64,000 nucleotides of DNA from Bugula neritina. Lineage: Eukaryota > Bryozoa > Gymnolaemata > Cheilostomatida > Bugulidae. The first letter of the stretch is position 1. Each line of letters opens with the position of its first letter. The translations under genes and the position numbers were made by a program. A model generated the notes under the pieces. The model searched no databases. It was not told the origin of the DNA and saw only the letters and a program-made list of their open reading frames with translations. The stretch is taken from contig OZ037772.1 in the NCBI GenBank assembly GCA_964035545.1, positions 5,171,733 to 5,235,732 on the forward strand, written 5' to 3'. Shown piece by piece: positions 59,813 through 64,000 of the stretch.

Positions 59813-60853
59813 GACCAGCAGTCCCTGCTTCGACAGTCGATTGGAGGAAACATTTTGGCTACTTCTGACTTTGGATACCATCGCGAAACTCATACACAAC
59901 TTCTCTTTTAATTAATAGCCAGTAACTCAAACCATAAAATATGCATTGTACATTGTCGCATAAGATTTGCTTGCAAATACAATAAGAGTTGTGTGCAAAT
60001 ATTTGATGTTGACCAGTAATAATAGTAACAACTAGAACTTGTTGGTGGGAAGAAACAACTCCAATATTGATATAAATTTCATGGTTTGTTATATTTCAAC
60101 GTTCTACTGTACAAGATGTAAAATGCATTCAATACAATGATGATAACTTGGAAATCTCTACAAATTTGTTTTTCTCACTCTGTGAGATATTTTGAGAGAT
60201 TTAAACCAGTTAAACTACAAAAGTATAACTAAACAGTAAAGCGTACACGAAGCATAATTATAAATGAAAACAATAATTTTATAACAAGAGAAAAGAGAGG
60301 CACAAAAAGTGTCTGCCACGACAAGGATTTACAAGAGTTACGTTACGGTGTCGCACTCACGCTGTGGCACATTCACACCATGATGCAGTTTCATCGGCAC
60401 TCAAAAACTAGGTCACGCTCGAGTGCGCAAATAGGTCAACGTAGCACCAGCTACGTAGAGGAAGCTAGTGCTGATCTAAACTATTTACAGATAAAAATTT
60501 GACAAGCAAGACAGGTGCCTGTATGTGTGTGTTGTATGCACACTAGTTGAGCTTTGCTGGCAGAGCAGATACATGTCAGTATCTCTACACTGATTGGCCA
60601 AAGTTATATGACAAAAACAAACACTAATAACATAATAATAGAGGATGTAGATAAAACCAAGGGAGATAATAAGAGTCACACTAAGCGGGTCAGGTGGCAG
60701 TCTACAGCCATACTGACGAGTGGGGCAGGTGTTGGCAGGTGTCACAAGTGCTTGACAAGCCTGCATTCACAGTGTTTACAGCATAACGTCACATTGCTCA
60801 TTATTGTTAGCATCACCATCCAGTGCAGGTGATGAAAGGAGGCAGGTGATTGG
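59813..60853. other. Intergenic region holding two converging 3' ends
   Basis: Contains the 3' untranslated regions of the receptor (plus) and the PRRC2-like gene (minus), which converge here. No further exon seen. No canonical AATAAA was confirmed for either gene. Confidence 0.4.
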
Positions 60854-63799
60854 TTACTGCATATCGCCGACAGCCGCAGGGGGCGTGTCAGAGGAGAGGG
60901 GCGTGGCGACGGAAGAGCTGCTGTCAGCTTTGGCTAGAGAGGGGATATCTGCAGTCTTGGCAGCTGGTACAGTGGTCACCTGCAGAAGAAAATCAAACCT
61001 AATTCAAACTGAGAGTAGCAACAGCTAGACTAGCAGGTATTCAATCGGTATGTCCGCATAAATAAGGTTGACTAATTTAACAGGGGGAGGAGAAATGAGT
61101 CGGACACCAACAGCTCTGTGAGTCGGTCTCTATAAACCATGTAGGAGGAGTAGTGGAAAAATTGAGATAGTCTAAGCCTAGGGCCACACGGTGCGTATTT
61201 TCGCAAGCGAAAATTTTAACCACAAGTAGAAAAGGTGTCAACTGTAGCGTCAGTGAAATCGAAAAACTACTAGCTAATAATTTTTGCGTTAAACTTCACT
61301 GCTCGCCTTGTTGCTATAGCTACACTTGCGGGATAAATTAAGTTTTCATTTTTAAATCCCACTCGCTTTCAATAAAACGCAATTTATTGGAATGTAGCAA
61401 TAAATTGAGAAAAGTGGGCTCACTAAATAACTACTAGCCAATTAGGTGACGGCGACAGAGACGATTCGCACTTGCGTTCAGAATGCTGAGCGACAAGTGC
61501 GAATACTTTCTCAACGCATACAGTGGACACCTTTTCTACCTGTGGTTCAAATTTTCGCATTCGAAAATAAGCACAGGGTGGCCCTAGGTTAAGTTTTTTA
61601 ATTTTGTTATTAAATTTTGGTTTGGGGCGCAGGTTGAATATCTCGCCACAACATGACTTCTTTTGCTACATTTTTAATCTAGAACACAGGCTTTTCTCAA
61701 TTTCTTTCTTACTGCACCTACCTCCTATAAACTATAAAATCAAGACTTAAGTTCTCAAAATAGCAACCTGCCACTCCTGCAGAGCACCTGCGCATACATG
61801 AGACATACAAGTACCTGCAGCTGAGTGTCGCCAGCAGCATCCGCTACTTTCAGGGAAGTGTCAGTGAAGGAGGCGGAGGTTGGTGCGAGGACGCTGGCCT
61901 TAGTCGTGGGGTTGAGGAAGTTCTTAGTAACATTCAGCACATCGGCTCTGCCTTTCATCTTCTCCTCTTCAGAGCCTACAAGTATAACAGCCTCGCGTTG
62001 ATTGCCTACTGCGGACAAGCGCTGCCCAATGAGAGCGCGGGAGACAAGAGACTGTTCAATAAACAGGCTAGCGACACTCACTCTGAGAGCCCTTGTTCAC
62101 TTGTTGGCCGGCGTTGGCGGGAGGAGTATTAGAGGATCGGGTGCCGCTGGGCCGATTCTGGACCGGTCTCTGTATGGGCGGCTGAGAGAACCTGAATAAG
62201 TTGAGAAGTTGGAGTTATCAGCCCTTAGCATGTATCAGATACTCTATGATAGGTATTTAATTCCAATGAGTAATAATTTACACCCACATGCTTATACAGA
62301 AAAGTTCAAAGACAAATCAAGACACAAATAGCCACAGAGAGATACTTGTGTGAAATATGTGGTTTACTACGTGTTGCTATGGTGATTTGTTTTCTAAACT
62401 TTTATTGGCTGACACAAACACTCTGTCACAGATAATATAAACCAATAAGTGAAATAGTTCCCAGTAAGAAATAGAAAAGAATCTTTCTCTAGCAATATGT
62501 AAAATAAATGTGGCAACTTCGTGGAAATAAATACATTTTTTACAGCAAAAATGCAGTTTTGTCCAAATGTTTGATAGATTTTAGAAAGCAACTAAACATC
62601 TGAAAGCTGCCTACGATACACCGAGCACTAAACAGACCTTGACCTGGAGTGAAGGGAGGCCCCCCGAGGGTGTCCCGGAAACTGCTGCCGGGAGACGTTG
62701 AGTTGCGAGGAGGGGTGACGGCGGTTCTGCTGACCGGGCGCCGCTCCAGCTCCGGACATCTGAGGAGGCGCCATGTTCATGCGCGGGTTGAACGCGGCTC
62801 TCTGTGGCGGACCGGCGGTGGGGAAACCAGGCTTCAGGTTCTGCAAGGAGAATCAGGAGATGCGGTGGAGAAGTAGCAGAGAGGGAGAAACCGTGACAGT
62901 TGAAAGTATACGGAATGCTAACAGCAAGTGATACATAGTATGGAGGGTGAATGGCTGCCAAGTTATTGTCGTCAGGCAGCGTTAACCTTTCTACCTTCAG
63001 GTAACACAATACACTTTCACACAGTATCTGCACTCAGTCAGATTTACAAACACAACTGTTTGCTGTGAGCAATGGATCCAGTAACTGTCTCTCTGGCGGT
63101 GAGACGAGCGAGTAGGACTAGAGCTCACCTTCTGCATGGACAGCTGACTTCCAGCTGGCATCATGTTGGCCCCGCCCATCTTGGCACCGCCCATGTGACT
63201 GGCTGAGATGAGTTGACTGGCTCCGGTCACATGACTCTTGTCCACCTGCTGATTGGGTGGTTGTCCCCACTTGGGAGGAATAGGCGCAGACGGCTGCTGA
63301 AGGTGCTGGGACGCCATCCTCATGCTGTAGTCGACTCCGGCAGAGTTGGTGGGCTGACCAGTGCTGCCTGCACCTACCGTCATCTGCTGACACACACAGG
63401 AACATCAGTAACCAATAGGAAGACAGAGATGAGAATACCAACCAAACAGATGCTGAGTAGACACTGACCTGGAAAGGAGGCTGTGATGTCATCACTGCAG
63501 CGTGATTGGTTAGCTGAACCTTCATCTGATTGCCGACAGCAGTTGGAGTCGCTGCCTTGTACTGTTTGAGAGACTGAGGAGTGATGGAGGGCTGTGGCCA
63601 GGGGGAGGTGGTCTGTTGAGGCAGCACCAGGCTCCCCTGAGGCACTATGGTGGCTCCGGCTGACGGGTGAGTGGCGGACATGAGACCGATGGCAAAGCCG
63701 GACTGACTGGCTCCCTGGATGGTGCTGGGCGCCGCGTAGAAGCCGATGGGGTTCTGGTTCTGCGTGGAGGCGCCAAAGAAGGGAGACGGGTGGGGTTGC
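60854..63799 (-). CDS. C-terminal exons of a Pro/Gln-rich protein, probably PRRC2 (BAT2) family
   Basis: Six minus-strand exons: 63799-63469, 63386-63129, 62840-62638, 62191-62082, 61975-61815 and 60979-60854, all GT-AG. Phases through the last four agree, with the stop at 60854-60856. The sequence includes STQNQNPIGFYAAPSTIQGA, WPQPSITPQSLKQYKAATP, PNQQVDKSHVTGASQLISAS, RMNMAPPQMSGAG, RFSQPPIQRPVQNRPSGTR, then SSEEEKMKGRADVLNVTKNF, LNPTTK. The order of a PxRFSQP-like block, an NRPSG block and a final EEEK...R.(A/E)VL..T..F helix resembles the C-termini of vertebrate PRRC2B/C, stress-granule and translation-associated proteins. The 5' part lies beyond the right edge. The family call is from memory of motif order and should be confirmed by alignment. 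Confidence 0.6.
61176..61589. mobile_element. PIF/Harbinger-like MITE, copy 4 (longer variant)
   Basis: 414 bp, ends GCCTAGGGCCACACGGTGCG and GGCCCTAGGT, flanked by TAA. It carries an extra internal segment of about 70 bp (AAAAACTACTAGCTAATAAT onward) absent from the other copies, and lies in the last intron of the PRRC2-like gene. Confidence 0.8.
61618..61705 (+). repeat. Second SINE family, partial copy 2
   Basis: GGTTTGGGGCGCAGGTTGAA, then CATGACTTCTTTTGCTACAT and TCTAGAACACAGGC, matching the 3' part of 23150-23300. Lies directly after MITE copy 4. Confidence 0.5.
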
Positions 63800-64000
63800 C
63801 TGTGGGGAGAGAGAGAGAGCCAACTTTGAACTATCTTATCAGTACAGAACTTCAACAATATTTTTAGTGACACTAATAACTACTTAAGCCTACACTGGAA
63901 AACAATTCCCAGAGAGCTATTAGAAAATAGAAACCAACAGTTATGTTAGTACTTCATGTATGTATGTATGTTACTGCTACCTGTATCTGCCAAGGTAGTG

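Noticed and set aside
61755-62081. 108-codon frame as a single exon
   Set aside because: The real exon is 61975-61815; the upstream part of the frame is intron, shown by the TTGTAG acceptor and phase agreement with 62082-62191.

Overview
This 64 kb window is eukaryotic nuclear DNA, almost certainly from an invertebrate animal. The genes have GT-AG introns with consistent phases, the background is AT-rich, and the window is dense in transposons typical of lophotrochozoans: BEL/Pao and Ty3/Gypsy LTR elements, an R2-like LINE, a P-element/THAP9-like transposase, tRNA-derived SINEs and many MITEs. A mollusc is my best guess (F-type-lectin-like domains, expanded ankyrin genes), but the sequence alone does not prove it.

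Layout. 1-2683: 3' part of a deleted BEL/Pao retrotransposon with its 3' LTR. 2689-9570: two degenerate copies of a composite block (P-transposase fragment, R2-like endonuclease end, zinc-knuckle remnant) flanking two small exons of an unrecognised gene (5865-6593). 9570-24890: gene-poor, with dispersed and tandem repeats, a Gypsy gag pseudogene (14218-14754), MITEs and SINEs. 24897-33549: a complete-looking gene for a protein of about 2193 residues with roughly 30 ankyrin-like repeats, a caspase-like domain that has lost its active site, and a chymotrypsin-fold domain whose nucleophile motif is GDCG. 34259-40246: a LINE endonuclease remnant (minus strand) split by a GC-rich, internally gutted Ty3/Gypsy element with about 97% identical LTRs. 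44149-59812: the 3' part of a type I membrane protein gene: eight exons that pair into four F-type-lectin/discoidin-like units, a 986-residue Ser/Thr-rich mucin stalk, EGF-like exons, one transmembrane helix and a cytoplasmic tail. An 853-bp fold-back transposon sits in one intron. 60854-63799 (minus): the last six exons of a Pro/Gln-rich protein resembling the PRRC2 (BAT2) family C-terminus.

The most interesting locus is 24897-33549. Six exons join with matching phases into one frame of exactly 2194 codons. The predicted protein couples a sensor-like ankyrin solenoid to a pseudo-caspase and a putative cysteine-nucleophile protease, an architecture I do not recognise and which would fit an innate immune or cell-death regulator. 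The mucin receptor downstream may also be an immune or adhesion surface protein. Nothing shows that the two work together; they are separated by about 10 kb and a transposon nest.
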